Shown here in pieces: positions 52,911 to 61,778 of a stretch of DNA of 64,000 bases. The DNA is taken from NCBI GenBank assembly GCA_938005465.1, contig CALLNU010000019.1:1-64000 (forward strand), in the 5' to 3' direction. The notes under the pieces are model-generated. The model searched no databases. It saw nothing but the letters and a program-made list of their open reading frames with translations, and was not told the origin of the DNA. Source of the DNA: an uncultured Collinsella sp. GTDB lineage: Bacteria; Actinomycetota; Coriobacteriia; Coriobacteriales; Coriobacteriaceae. The first letter of the stretch is position 1; the number at the start of each line of letters is the position of its first letter. A program made the position numbers and the translations under genes.

Positions 52911-54587
52911 TTACGAGAGCGACGTTCTCAGCAACTCGTTGAAGAGCTTCGGGTTGCCCTTGCCGCGGCTCGCCTTCATGCACTGGCCCACCAAAAAGCC
53001 GATGACCTTCTGGTTGCCATCGCGATACTGCTGCGCCTGATCGGCACAGTTTGCCAGCACCTCGTCCACGATCGGCTGCAGCGCGCCGGCATCGCTCACC
53101 TGACGCATACCGCGCTCGTCGACGATCTTGTTGGGGTCATCGCCGGTCTGGGCCATGGCCTCAAAAACCTCGTGCGCCTGGTTGGAGCTGATGGCATCGG
53201 TCGCGAGCAACTTGGCAAGAGCTGCCACCTGAGCCGGCGCGATGCCGGACTCGGCCAGCGAGACGCCTGCGCCCTTAAGATAGGCGATCATCTCGTTGAC
53301 CAGCAAGTTTGCGACCGTCTGGGCCTCCTTGCCAGCCATACCAGCGGCGGAGGCCTCAAAGAAATCGGCAAACTCGGGGTCGCCGGCGATCTGCTCAGCG
53401 TCGGCCGCCTTAATGCCAAAGTCGGCCTCAAAACGGGCGCGCTTGGCATCGGGCAGCTCGGGGATCTCGCCACGGCAGCGGTCGATGAACTCATCGTCCA
53501 GATCGAACGGCGCCAGGTCGGGATCGGGGAACAGACGGTAGTCGTCGGCCGTCTCCTTGACGCGCATGACCACGGTGCGCTTGCGGCTGGGCTCCCAGTG
53601 GCGGGTCTCCTGATAGATGATGCCGCCCTCCTCGAGCACCTCGGCCTGACGGCAGATCTCGTAGGCAAGGCCGTCGTGCAGGCTCTTAAACGAGTTGAGG
53701 TTCTTGAGCTCGGTCTTGGTGCCCAGCTTGGTCTCGCCGCGGCGGCGCAGCGACACGTTGCCGTCGCAGCGCATGGAACCCTTCTCCATGGAGCAGTCCG
53801 AAATGCCCAGCGTCACAAAGATGCGACGGAGCTTCTCCATAAACAGGCGAGCCTCCTCGGGCGTGCGCAGGTCGGGCTCGGTGACGAGCTCAATCAGCGG
53901 CGTGCCGCAGCGGTTGTAGTCGACGAGCGACTCGGCCGCGGCGGTAATGCGACCCTCGGCGCCACCCACGTGAACCATCTTGGCGGCATCCTCCTCCATA
54001 TGGATACGCAAGATGCGGATAGGCACCGTGTAGGAACCGTCCTCGCGACGCTCGGGCATCTGCAGGTTGGACGCGTCATAGCTGGCTAGGTGGCCGGCGC
54101 GCTGATTGCCTTCGCGCATGGTCGACGTCATGGACGTGGACAGGCCCTCGGCGTTGGCCGAGGCACTCGCCAGGCTCTGGGCCTCGGCCTCGCCAAACGC
54201 GCAGTCGGGGCGCTCGGCGGCACCGCGACCGGTCACATCCAGATCCAGGTGACCGTACATGGCAAAGGCGACCGGACCCTGCGTGGTCTGGAAGTTCTTG
54301 GCCATATCGGGATAGAAATAGTGCTTGCGGTAGAACATCGAGTGGCGCTGGATCTCGCAGTTGGTGGCGAGACCGGCCTTGACGATGCTCTCGATGGCGC
54401 GCTTGTTGGGCACCGGCAGGGCGCCGGGCAGGCCCAGGCACACCGGGCACACGTTGGCGTTGGGCTCGTCATCGTGGCTGAGCTTGCAGTTGCAGAACAT
54501 CTTGGTATCGAGTGCGGTGAGCTCGGTGTGGATCTCCAGGCCGATTACGGCCTCCCAATCCTGCAGGACCTCGGAAAGCTCCTTCAT
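52911..54587 (-). CDS. gatB: Aspartyl/glutamyl-tRNA amidotransferase subunit B
   Basis: A 558-residue subunit that phosphorylates the misacylated tRNA carboxylate and binds the tRNA. Conserved features are WEAVIGLEIHTEL at the start, a zinc-site-like CNCKL...CPVCLGLPGALPVPN, YRKHYFYPDMAKNFQ, and the C-terminal YqeY-like tail (QVAALAKLLATDAISSNQAHEVF; GFLVGQCMKASRGKGNP). It is the last gene of gatCAB, with ATG overlapping the gatA stop. Confidence 0.96.
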   Translation of the reverse strand: MKELSEVLQDWEAVIGLEIHTELTALDTKMFCNCKLSHDDEPNANVCPVCLGLPGALPVPNKRAIESIVKAGLATNCEIQRHSMFYRKHYFYPDMAKNFQTTQGPVAFAMYGHLDLDVTGRGAAERPDCAFGEAEAQSLASASANAEGLSTSMTSTMREGNQRAGHLASYDASNLQMPERREDGSYTVPIRILRIHMEEDAAKMVHVGGAEGRITAAAESLVDYNRCGTPLIELVTEPDLRTPEEARLFMEKLRRIFVTLGISDCSMEKGSMRCDGNVSLRRRGETKLGTKTELKNLNSFKSLHDGLAYEICRQAEVLEEGGIIYQETRHWEPSRKRTVVMRVKETADDYRLFPDPDLAPFDLDDEFIDRCRGEIPELPDAKRARFEADFGIKAADAEQIAGDPEFADFFEASAAGMAGKEAQTVANLLVNEMIAYLKGAGVSLAESGIAPAQVAALAKLLATDAISSNQAHEVFEAMAQTGDDPNKIVDERGMRQVSDAGALQPIVDEVLANCADQAQQYRDGNQKVIGFLVGQCMKASRGKGNPKLFNELLRTSLS

Positions 54588-56101
54588 TACAGCTCGCCTC
54601 CCTTCCCGGCAAAATCGGGCGCGACGGAAAGCGCGGGCGCACCCGTAGCGGCATCGGCAAAGCCGCGCTCCAGGGCGCGGGCAAATGTGAGCAGCTGACG
54701 GTCCTTAAACGCCGGACCCACCAGCTGGGCAGAAACGGGCAGCTGAGTATCCTCGCCCAGGCCCAGCGGCACCGAGATGCCACCGTTGCCGCAAATGTTG
54801 AGCGAGATGGTGTACAGGTCCGAAAGGTACATCTGCGTGGGGTCGCTGATCTCGCCAAACTTAAAGGCCGTGCGCGGCGAGGCGGGCATGAGGATGGTGT
54901 CTACCTTGGCATACGCGGCGTCGTAGTCCTGCGTGATGAGCGTGCGGGCCTTTTGCGCGGCATAGTAATACTTGTCGTACACGCCCGAGCTCAGCAGGTA
55001 GGCGCCGAGCATCTGACGGCGCTTGGCCTCGGCGCCAAAGCCGTGGGCGCGCGAAAGCGAGCTCTGGTCGGACAGGTTGGCGCAACCCTCCTCCTGATAG
55101 CCGTAGCGAATGCCGTCGAAGCGGGCCAGGTTGGAGAACGCCTCGGCCGGGCCGATGACGTAGTAGGCGGCGATGGCGGCGTCCAGGTGCGGCAGGTCGA
55201 CCTCGACCAGCTCGGCACCCTGGTTCTGCAGCTCCTGGGCTGCGCGCTGAACAGCGGCCTTGACCTCGGGCGTCAGGCCCTCGGCCTCCATAAACGCAGG
55301 GATGATGCCCACGCGCTTGCCCTCGATGCTGTCGTTGAGGTGCTCGGTAAAGTCGACGGCGCAATCCTGGCTAGTGCAGTCGTACGGATCGTGGCCCGCG
55401 CCGGTAAGCGCGTTCATGGCCAGCGCGACATCCTCGACCGTGCGGCCAAAGGGGCCCACCTGGTCGAGCGACGAGCCAAAGGCAACCACGCCGTAACGGC
55501 TCACGGCGCCATACGTGGGCTTAAAGCCCACCACGCCGCACAGCGACGCCGGCTGGCGAATGGAACCGCCGGTGTCCGAGCCCAGCGAGAGCGCGACCTC
55601 GCCCGCGGCGACGGCTGCAGCGGAGCCGCCCGAGGAACCGCCGGGCACGCGCTCGGTATCCCAGGGGTTGTTGGTGCGGTGGAACGCCGAGCTCTCGGTG
55701 GAGCTGCCAAAGGCAAACTCGTCCATGTTGGCCTTGCCCATAGGCAGGCAGCCGGCATCGAGCATGCGCTGGACACAGGTGGCGGTGTAGACGCTCTGGT
55801 AGTCCCCGAGCATGCGGGAAGCGCAGGTGGTGCGCGTGCCCACAAGGTTCATGTTGTCCTTAATGGCCAGCGGCACGCCCGCGAGCGGGGGCAGCGGCTT
55901 GCCTGCGGCACGGTCGGCATCCACGCGCGCGGCGGCCTCGAGCGCCAGCTCGGGCGCCACCTGCAGGAATGCCTGGACCCCGCCCTCGCGTGCCTCGATG
56001 GCGGCAAGAGAGGCCTGGGCCACCTCGGTAGCGGTAAAGTCGCCGGCGGAAACGCCCGCGGCAATCTGGGCAGCGGTAAGGGAATCGAAGCTCTGTGCCA
56101 T
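54587..56101 (-). CDS. gatA: Aspartyl/glutamyl-tRNA amidotransferase subunit A
   Basis: A 504-residue amidase-signature glutaminase supplying ammonia for Gln-tRNA(Gln)/Asn-tRNA(Asn). The Ser-Ser-Lys triad is visible: Lys in PLAIKDNMN, Ser in PGGSSGGSAAAV and nucleophile Ser in LGSDTGGSIRQPA. ATG 56101 overlaps the gatC stop. The complex is required where GlnRS is lacking, which agrees with tRNA-Gln being charged indirectly. Confidence 0.97.
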   Translation of the reverse strand: MAQSFDSLTAAQIAAGVSAGDFTATEVAQASLAAIEAREGGVQAFLQVAPELALEAAARVDADRAAGKPLPPLAGVPLAIKDNMNLVGTRTTCASRMLGDYQSVYTATCVQRMLDAGCLPMGKANMDEFAFGSSTESSAFHRTNNPWDTERVPGGSSGGSAAAVAAGEVALSLGSDTGGSIRQPASLCGVVGFKPTYGAVSRYGVVAFGSSLDQVGPFGRTVEDVALAMNALTGAGHDPYDCTSQDCAVDFTEHLNDSIEGKRVGIIPAFMEAEGLTPEVKAAVQRAAQELQNQGAELVEVDLPHLDAAIAAYYVIGPAEAFSNLARFDGIRYGYQEEGCANLSDQSSLSRAHGFGAEAKRRQMLGAYLLSSGVYDKYYYAAQKARTLITQDYDAAYAKVDTILMPASPRTAFKFGEISDPTQMYLSDLYTISLNICGNGGISVPLGLGEDTQLPVSAQLVGPAFKDRQLLTFARALERGFADAATGAPALSVAPDFAGKGGEL

Positions 56102-56412
56102 TACTCGCTCTCCCCCTCTCCCAAAATGGACGGCACGCGGAAGTAGCGGTCGCGCGCGCTGCCGGCGTTTTCGAGCGCGACGTCGAGCGGCAGGTCGCGC
56201 TCGGGCTCGCGCAGGTCATCGCCCATCACGTTGGACAGGCTTCCGATGGGATGGAACGTGGGCTCCACGTCGGGCAAGTCATATTGCAAGACGGGCTCGA
56301 GCATCTGGACGGCGTCGTTCATGTAGGACGTCATCTGGGTGAGCTCGTCATCGGTCAGTGCGATCTTTGCGTACTCGGCGATGCCGCGCACGTCTTTCTC
56401 GCTGAGTGCCAT
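56101..56412 (-). CDS. gatC: Aspartyl/glutamyl-tRNA amidotransferase subunit C
   Basis: A 103-residue subunit that stabilises GatA. MALSEKDVRGIAEYAKIALTDDEL and the closing DRYFRVPSILGEGE are family typical. ATG 56412 follows GGAAGGGAGC, better placed than the ATG six codons upstream. It opens the gatCAB operon. Confidence 0.93.
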   Translation of the reverse strand: MALSEKDVRGIAEYAKIALTDDELTQMTSYMNDAVQMLEPVLQYDLPDVEPTFHPIGSLSNVMGDDLREPERDLPLDVALENAGSARDRYFRVPSILGEGESE

Positions 56413-56581
56413 AGGCGCTCCCTTCCGCATAACAGTTAAACCGCTCTAGTATACAGGGCAACGCCGGCTTGAAGCAGGCGCTTTACCCAAATGCAGCGAA
56501 AACGTAACGAGGGCAGCGGGCTGGCGGTTCTGCAGCGAAACCGCACCGTCCATAACGAAAACTGTCCCGCCCGCAACGAAG

Positions 56582-56642
56582 ACCATCACAACATTCGACG
56601 CTTATCGTCAAAATCGAGATTTTCATCGAATGTTGTGATGGT
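56582..56642. repeat. 61-bp palindrome with 17-bp arms upstream of gatC
   Basis: ACCATCACAACATTCGA / TCGAATGTTGTGATGGT, perfect arms around a 27-nt centre that itself folds (AAAATCGAGATTTT). Part of a ~290-bp gap between gatC and the sortase gene that holds no gene. Confidence 0.85.
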
Positions 56643-56653
56643 TTGGAAGTCCT

Positions 56654-56690
56654 AACCACCGCAAAGGTGCCTGTCCCCATTGCGGTGGTT
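56654..56690. repeat. 37-bp palindrome with GGTGCCTGTCCCC loop
   Basis: AACCACCGCAA / TTGCGGTGGTT, perfect 11-bp arms around AGGTGCCTGTCCCCA. It ends 13 bp beyond the sortase stop, so may terminate it. The loop string is, as I remember, common in REP-like repeats near RAYT transposases; none is seen here. Confidence 0.75.
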
Positions 56691-56702
56691 CTGAACGATG
56701 CC

Positions 56703-57641
56703 CTATGCCGAGGCTTTGGCCTTGCGGCGTTTGCGGACCGCGTGGATTACGATGTCCAGCAGCAACAGCACAATGGCTGCGACCACGATGAGCACGGCAA
56801 ACTCGCGCTTGCCCCAGTGGCGGCCGGCCAGCGACTTTTGCTTGTCGACGTCCTTCTTGCTGTACTTGGTGCGCACGCAATGCACCAGCAGGCGATGGTC
56901 GTTCACGCCGTAGGGCGTGCAGGTGACGAGCGTCACCTTGTCGGCGCCGGGCTCGATGGTCAGCGACTCCATCTCCTCGGGCAGCACCACCTCGGAGTCC
57001 ACCATCTTATAGGCGAGCGTCTTGCTCATGGTGTGCAGCAGCACCAGGTCGCCGGGCTCCAGCGAGTGGATGTCGTCGAACATGCTCAAGTTGCGCATGC
57101 CCGAGTGCGCGGTGAGCACGCAATGCGTCGAGGTGCCGCCCACCGGCAGGCTCGTGCCCTCCAGGTGGCCGACGCCCGCCATAAGGACTTCCTCGCTCGT
57201 GCCGTGGTAGATGGGCATGCTCACGTCGATGGAGGGGATCTCGACCCAGCTCATCATGGGGTCGCGGTCAAAGATGAGCTGCTGAGCGTAGGGCTCGATC
57301 TGGTCGGCGGGGAGCTCGGTGGCCTCGCCCGCCAGCTGCTCGTTAAAGGAGCGCGCCTGGAGCAGGATGCGCTCGCGCTCCTCGGCAGACAGCGCGTCCA
57401 CGGTGCTGGACACCGTGCTGATCTGGTTGAACACGCCCGAGGCCTCGAGCCGGTCCAAGATCCACGGCCAGGTCATAAGGCCCACTCCAATAAGGATGAT
57501 GACGATGGTGATGAGCCGGTCGGCCCAGCGCGGCAGCCGCTTGCGGCGGCGCTTGGGCTTTGGTTGAGGTTTGGGCTGAGGGCTTGAGCCACCGTTGTCC
57601 GCGGCGTTATTGCTCTTCATATGTTTGGCGCCCTGCACCAT
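56703..57641 (-). CDS. Class C (pilus) sortase
   Basis: A 312-residue membrane transpeptidase that links pilin subunits. There is an N-terminal cytosolic Pro/Lys-rich segment, a membrane helix (ITIVIILIGVGLMTWPWIL), then the sortase barrel with the catalytic His in CVLTAHSGM, Cys in TLVTCTPYG and Arg in DHRLLVHCVRT. A C-terminal membrane helix and RKRRK tail are class C features. GAGGAGTGACC precedes ATG 57641. It serves the pilins at 59991-64000, although an AbiE-like pair lies between. Confidence 0.92.
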   Translation of the reverse strand: MVQGAKHMKSNNAADNGGSSPQPKPQPKPKRRRKRLPRWADRLITIVIILIGVGLMTWPWILDRLEASGVFNQISTVSSTVDALSAEERERILLQARSFNEQLAGEATELPADQIEPYAQQLIFDRDPMMSWVEIPSIDVSMPIYHGTSEEVLMAGVGHLEGTSLPVGGTSTHCVLTAHSGMRNLSMFDDIHSLEPGDLVLLHTMSKTLAYKMVDSEVVLPEEMESLTIEPGADKVTLVTCTPYGVNDHRLLVHCVRTKYSKKDVDKQKSLAGRHWGKREFAVLIVVAAIVLLLLDIVIHAVRKRRKAKASA

Positions 57642-57752
57642 CGCCGGTCACTCCTCTACAGCTCAGGTTGTCTAAACAAATAATAGCCGATTAGCGAGCT
57701 CATGCGCCGGACAACGTCGCTAGACTGCACCGTCCGGGCCACGTAACTCCAC

Positions 57753-58526
57753 TCAACCAATCAAGCCATATGTTGCTTTCATCGTCTCGAGCAACTGCAC
57801 CATCGTTGCGCCCGCAACCCCGATCTGTTTCAGATTGACGTCGCCCACCTCACAATCTTTAACAAACGCAAGCATATCGTCCTTCAGTTCTCCGCGCAGG
57901 TCGACACCTTCCGACTCGCCAAGCAGCTGAGCAAGCCTCAGCGCATCGCGTTTATGCTTTTTTACCTTCCTCGAATCAACGTTCTCCCCCGCTTCCCTTC
58001 TAGCTTTTAGGTCGAGATACGCCTTCGCTTTGAATGAGACAATGTATTCCGTACCCAGAACCGAAACGCCGCCTACGGTCCGAATTCCCTGAAGGAACAA
58101 GCTGTAGTAAGCATCATCCAACAAAATTGCCGACAGACTGCTTATGTTTTCATCAACGTGAATTGGCGCCACATCAATCCCCTCACGACCCTTTAGAAAG
58201 TCGGGGCACTTCGCGAAGAGTTCGATCATATGGGGGTAACCCGGCCTCTTAGGCTCTGTAAACCGATAAAAACATGAGCCTTTACCTTCGCCCCAGCCGC
58301 AGCGGTAGCCGCCATCACGCACCAAAGTCCATATGGCTTCCGCCGTCTGAGGCAACCGGTCATCGGCGACAATTACCACATCAAAATCGTGAGTCGCCCT
58401 GAACGAAAGCCCCGCCTCCGCGAGCAAAATGTCGCATGCCGTGCCACCGATAAGGGCATACGATCCTGCAGCTTCTTGCATATGCTGCTGAAATTCTTGG
58501 AGACCTTCTACAGCGCTTCTTGCCAT
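57753..58526 (-). CDS. Nucleotidyltransferase, AbiEii/AbiGii-like toxin
   Basis: A 257-residue NTase-fold protein. The active core is seen in YALIGGTACDILLA then RATHDFDVVIVADD, the hG[G/S]...DhD signature of the polymerase-beta superfamily that includes AbiEii toxins. The rest is helical (KKHKRDALRLAQLL). It overlaps the upstream wHTH gene by 19 bp, the usual layout of type IV AbiE toxin-antitoxin modules acting as phage-abortive systems. GGAAAGGA precedes ATG 58526. Activity is inferred. Confidence 0.8.
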   Translation of the reverse strand: MARSAVEGLQEFQQHMQEAAGSYALIGGTACDILLAEAGLSFRATHDFDVVIVADDRLPQTAEAIWTLVRDGGYRCGWGEGKGSCFYRFTEPKRPGYPHMIELFAKCPDFLKGREGIDVAPIHVDENISSLSAILLDDAYYSLFLQGIRTVGGVSVLGTEYIVSFKAKAYLDLKARREAGENVDSRKVKKHKRDALRLAQLLGESEGVDLRGELKDDMLAFVKDCEVGDVNLKQIGVAGATMVQLLETMKATYGLIG

Positions 58527-59476
58527 GGATATTCCTTTCCAAACATGCGATCGACTTCGAGCTGAATTCGCTCATCGTCGATTGCCGTCAAAGATAGCGC
58601 AAGCGAAATGTCGTCGACGCGGGAGGAGCCGGCAAACACGGGCGCATAGCGCCACACTTGAACCATCGCCGTTTCGTTATCCGGCAACTCCCCGTCTGCG
58701 ACTTCGAGGTCACTCAGTTGACGCCATGCACTTCTTAAGACGGCCTTTTGTTCCATGCCCGGTGCAGCGAGCATCGAACGCGCAGCGAGCGCCGTCTCCC
58801 CGGCGTCAACAAGATAGTCGATCTGCGGCGTCTTCCTTGCAAAAAAGACCTTCGAGACAGGCGAGGAGAGCTCTGCCATGTGTTCGCTGAGCAGAAGGTC
58901 AACGGCAACAGGGAACACGACGACACGTCGCTCGCAACGCTCGCGCCTCGCGAGTCCCCTGTCGACAAGCTCGGTTATGGCCTCACTCGCACGGCTTGCC
59001 GAGATCCCAAGCGCACGACAAAGGTCATAGGGACGATATGGCTCCTGGACTGCTCCCCAGATTGCGGCAGCCTGTGCGTTGGGTGACATCTTGGTCGCGT
59101 GATTGCGAAACCAGGCACCGCCCCTCTCCGTGCAAGCTGTGCCCATAAATGGAAGAAAAGCCTGTCTACCTGGGCAGACAAAGGGAATCCCTTGTGCGAC
59201 CAATGCTTTGCGCTGACGTGCATCGGCATCAGGAAACGAAACGACAACAGGAGTCTCCGCGCGCAAGGCTAGCTGACTATAGACTCTCTTGGCCTCGGGA
59301 AGCCCGACGCCAGTAGGCAAACTTGCAAGCAAAAACGAAAAACCGTTTGCGTAAACAGCGCGGACCTCAATCGCCCGCAGATGCAGCGGCAAGCGTGCGG
59401 ATCCAGGCCAATTTTTGGTCTTGGCAGAGAGGCCTAGTGCTTCTTGTAAGTAGATTAGCGCTTCGTTCATTTCCAT
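58508..59476 (-). CDS. Winged-helix protein, probable AbiEi-like antitoxin
   Basis: A protein of about 322 residues with a winged-helix region near its middle (RPYDLCRALGISASRASEAITELVDRGLARRE) and unassigned flanks; overall it is larger and arranged differently from classic AbiEi. I choose ATG 59476 because a TATAAT box and a 20-bp palindrome lie just upstream and would otherwise be inside the coding region. A start at TTG 59530 with AAAGGA upstream is possible. It precedes and overlaps the NTase gene. The role as antitoxin and autorepressor is inferred. Confidence 0.68.
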   Translation of the reverse strand: MEMNEALIYLQEALGLSAKTKNWPGSARLPLHLRAIEVRAVYANGFSFLLASLPTGVGLPEAKRVYSQLALRAETPVVVSFPDADARQRKALVAQGIPFVCPGRQAFLPFMGTACTERGGAWFRNHATKMSPNAQAAAIWGAVQEPYRPYDLCRALGISASRASEAITELVDRGLARRERCERRVVVFPVAVDLLLSEHMAELSSPVSKVFFARKTPQIDYLVDAGETALAARSMLAAPGMEQKAVLRSAWRQLSDLEVADGELPDNETAMVQVWRYAPVFAGSSRVDDISLALSLTAIDDERIQLEVDRMFGKEYPWQEAL

Positions 59477-59488
59477 CGTTTTCGTTTG

Positions 59489-59512
59489 ATTCCAGTTTAA
59501 ATTGGAATTATA
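59489..59512 (-). promoter_or_regulatory. Promoter and operator of the AbiE-like module
   Basis: TATAAT on the minus strand (59512-59507) abuts ATTCCAGTTTAAATTGGAAT (59489-59508), a 20-bp palindrome with one mismatch. Such a site at the transcription start suits autorepression by the winged-helix protein. Confidence 0.6.
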
Positions 59513-59851
59513 CATTATTTTCGGAATCAACGAGATTCCTTTCGTGCATAAGCCAGCATTTGCGTTTTCAAAATGTCCCGAATCGGCTGGGCGATTCGGG
59601 ACACAATGCCAATAGGAAACGACGCACCCCGCGTAAGTGTACGAGAGCGCGAGCAGCCTAGTTTTCAGTTTTTGTTAAATGCCCGGGATCCGACCCCCGG
59701 GCATTCTTATTTGCGCTTGTTGCGGCGCAAATGCCTTCTACCGTCCGCACCGCGCGTGCGCCTACGGACCTTAAACCGAACCTCATACGAGTCAAGAAAC
59801 GCGATGACGAACGTACCCGCATCGGACGGTGGAGGCTGGCTGCGTTATCCC

Positions 59852-59897
59852 AAAAAGAACGGGGCAAACTCCAGCGCGGAGTCTGCCCCGAAAAGAG
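59852..59897 (-). terminator. Terminator after the major pilin gene
   Basis: On the minus strand CGGGGCAGACTCC-...-GGAGTTTGCCCCG followed by TTCTTTTTG, about 95 bp past the pilin stop. Confidence 0.88.
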
Positions 59898-59990
59898 AAT
59901 GGCAAAGCAAGAACATGGATGGACGAGAAAAGTGTCCGCAAGTCTCATGGCCATCACATCCCACCTGCCAAAGGGATGGGTGAGCGAGCG

Positions 59991-61670
59991 TTACTCCTGC
60001 TCGGACTCCTCGGCCTGCCTACGGCTGCGGATGAGGTGCGCCACGCCAATGCACAGCACCGCGCCACCAGCGATCCAGGTGAAGGTCACACCATTAAGGC
60101 CGGTAAGGGGAAGGCCAACCTGCTTGGTATCGCCAACGGTGATGTTGAAGATGCCGTCCGTTTTCTCCGAGTCAGGCTTCAACGCCAGCTTGTTATCGCC
60201 GGAGTCGCCATCGGTGAGGCCGGCGATAACCTTGTCGTTCTGGTCAGTCGTAAGTACTCCAGTGAGTTTAGTAAGACCAGCACCCGGATCATCGGCATTC
60301 ATGCTCGGCTTGATCTCGAAGGTGAAGGGGTCGACCTTAGCGTAACCAGAGGGGGCAGAAACCTCCGTGACGGTATAGGTGCCGGCGTCGAGTCCGGTGA
60401 CCTTGATGACACCGCCGTTGGCAGTCACGAATTTCCAGGGATCAGAACCAAGAGAACCATCCTTCTGGACATACAAACTCTTGGATGCGCCGTCGTCCGC
60501 TCCAGTGGCCTGAATGGTGAACTCAGCACCGTCGAGGGCTGCCTCGGTACCCAGGTCGACCTTATTGATCTTGAGGCCGTAGGTGTAATCCTTGACCGTG
60601 TCAGGCTGGGTCTCGCCGCGCTCGCTGGTCATGGGGTTATTGGAGTAGTTGAGCGTCACGGTGTTCTCGTTACCCTCGGTGCCCGCGACGACCGCATCCT
60701 TGTTGATTTGCGCCTTATAGGAGACGACGATGTAGGAGTCCTTAGTGACGCCACTGACCTTCTTCAGGTTATCGCAGGTCCACGTCGTCGTCTTGCTGCC
60801 GTCTTCGGCAGCCTCGGCGGGCGTTTCCTCCTTGAAATACGCAGTGATATCCGTGCCCTTCGCGCGGGCGAGATCGCCCTTCGCGTCAGTCCTGTTCTTA
60901 TACAGGTAGACCTTAGCGCCCTTCTGCAGCGTCAGGCCCTTGGAAATCTTGTCGGAGAACTGATAGAAATACGTGTCGTACTTGTCGAAGTTCTCTGCGA
61001 CGGTGCCGTAAAGGTTGTACGTCACGTCCTGGCCGATCTGGGAGTCAGCTGCGTCGTGCTCCTTGCTGTCGGCATCGCTCACGATCTTCTTCTCGACGGT
61101 GGGGATGCCCGTTTTCTCGGTGATTTTAACGGGCGTGTTACCCACAACAGTGAAGATGGGAGACGTGCCCGCCTCGCCGACTCCGATGGTGTCAGTTTTG
61201 GTCACAAAGAGCCAGTAGCCATACGCAAGACCGGAAGCGGTTTTGCTGGTCGTCGTCGCGCTTGGGGTAAGACCGTCTACGGCGTCAGCAATCTTATAAG
61301 CAATGTTGTCGTGCGCCACGCAAGTCGTCTCGTTGGTTCCCGTCACCTTATTCGTGATCCAGTCCGCGGCGTCCTGGGCGGTCTTTCCCGCATAGGACTT
61401 GTCCTCTTTTTCGATAACACCCTTGACGGCCTTCTCCACCCTATCGTTTGCCCAAGTGATGTTGGCAACTTTACCGCTGTCAACATCAGCCTTAAAAATC
61501 TGATAACCCTGGAACTCGGTAGTGTTGCCCTTAACGTTCTCGATAGTCACCGAGCCGTTCGCCTCCGCCGCAAACGCCATGGTCACCGGGGCCATGACGC
61601 CGCCGAAGCTCAACGCTGCTGTGAGGCCGGCGGTTACTGCCAGGCGTGCGATATTCTTGCTCATGCCCAT
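59991..61670 (-). CDS. SpaA-type major pilin (LPLTG)
   Basis: A 559-residue pilin. Signal peptide about 1-33 (MGMSKNIARLAVTAGL...MAFAAEA). N-terminal domain includes GLAYGYWLFV and a pilin-motif Lys in PTVEKKIVSD, the site joined by the sortase. A Cna-B domain follows (YGLKINKVDLGTEAALDGAEFTI) with the E-box TVTEVSAPSGYAKV. The C-terminus has LPLTG, a membrane segment and RSRRQAEESEQE. ATG 61670 follows GGAGGAAAAGAAG. Subunits should be linked covalently by the class C sortase 2.4 kb downstream. It ends at a strong terminator. Confidence 0.92.
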   Translation of the reverse strand: MGMSKNIARLAVTAGLTAALSFGGVMAPVTMAFAAEANGSVTIENVKGNTTEFQGYQIFKADVDSGKVANITWANDRVEKAVKGVIEKEDKSYAGKTAQDAADWITNKVTGTNETTCVAHDNIAYKIADAVDGLTPSATTTSKTASGLAYGYWLFVTKTDTIGVGEAGTSPIFTVVGNTPVKITEKTGIPTVEKKIVSDADSKEHDAADSQIGQDVTYNLYGTVAENFDKYDTYFYQFSDKISKGLTLQKGAKVYLYKNRTDAKGDLARAKGTDITAYFKEETPAEAAEDGSKTTTWTCDNLKKVSGVTKDSYIVVSYKAQINKDAVVAGTEGNENTVTLNYSNNPMTSERGETQPDTVKDYTYGLKINKVDLGTEAALDGAEFTIQATGADDGASKSLYVQKDGSLGSDPWKFVTANGGVIKVTGLDAGTYTVTEVSAPSGYAKVDPFTFEIKPSMNADDPGAGLTKLTGVLTTDQNDKVIAGLTDGDSGDNKLALKPDSEKTDGIFNITVGDTKQVGLPLTGLNGVTFTWIAGGAVLCIGVAHLIRSRRQAEESEQE

Positions 61671-61778
61671 CTTCTTTTCCTCCGTTTTCCGGTTGGTTCT
61701 CATTCGATCGGTCATCATCTGTCTGTGTCTTAGCATCTGCTTCGCTACGTCTCGCCCCGCTCTCTGTGGGGCTGCCAG

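Larger units (their letters stand above)
59477..59990. other. Intergenic region between the AbiE-like module and the major pilin
   Basis: No gene is supported here. It holds the promoter and operator of the AbiE-like pair, two GC-rich palindromes (TGTCCCGAATCG/CGATTCGGGACA at 59574-59603, AATGCCCGGG/CCCGGGCATT at 59678-59705), TTTGCGC/GCGCAAA just after, and the pilin terminator. Confidence 0.7.

Noticed and set aside
59573..59983. 136-codon plus-strand frame between the AbiE-like module and the major pilin.
   Set aside because: It crosses two hairpins and a terminator, has no ribosome binding site and no domain.
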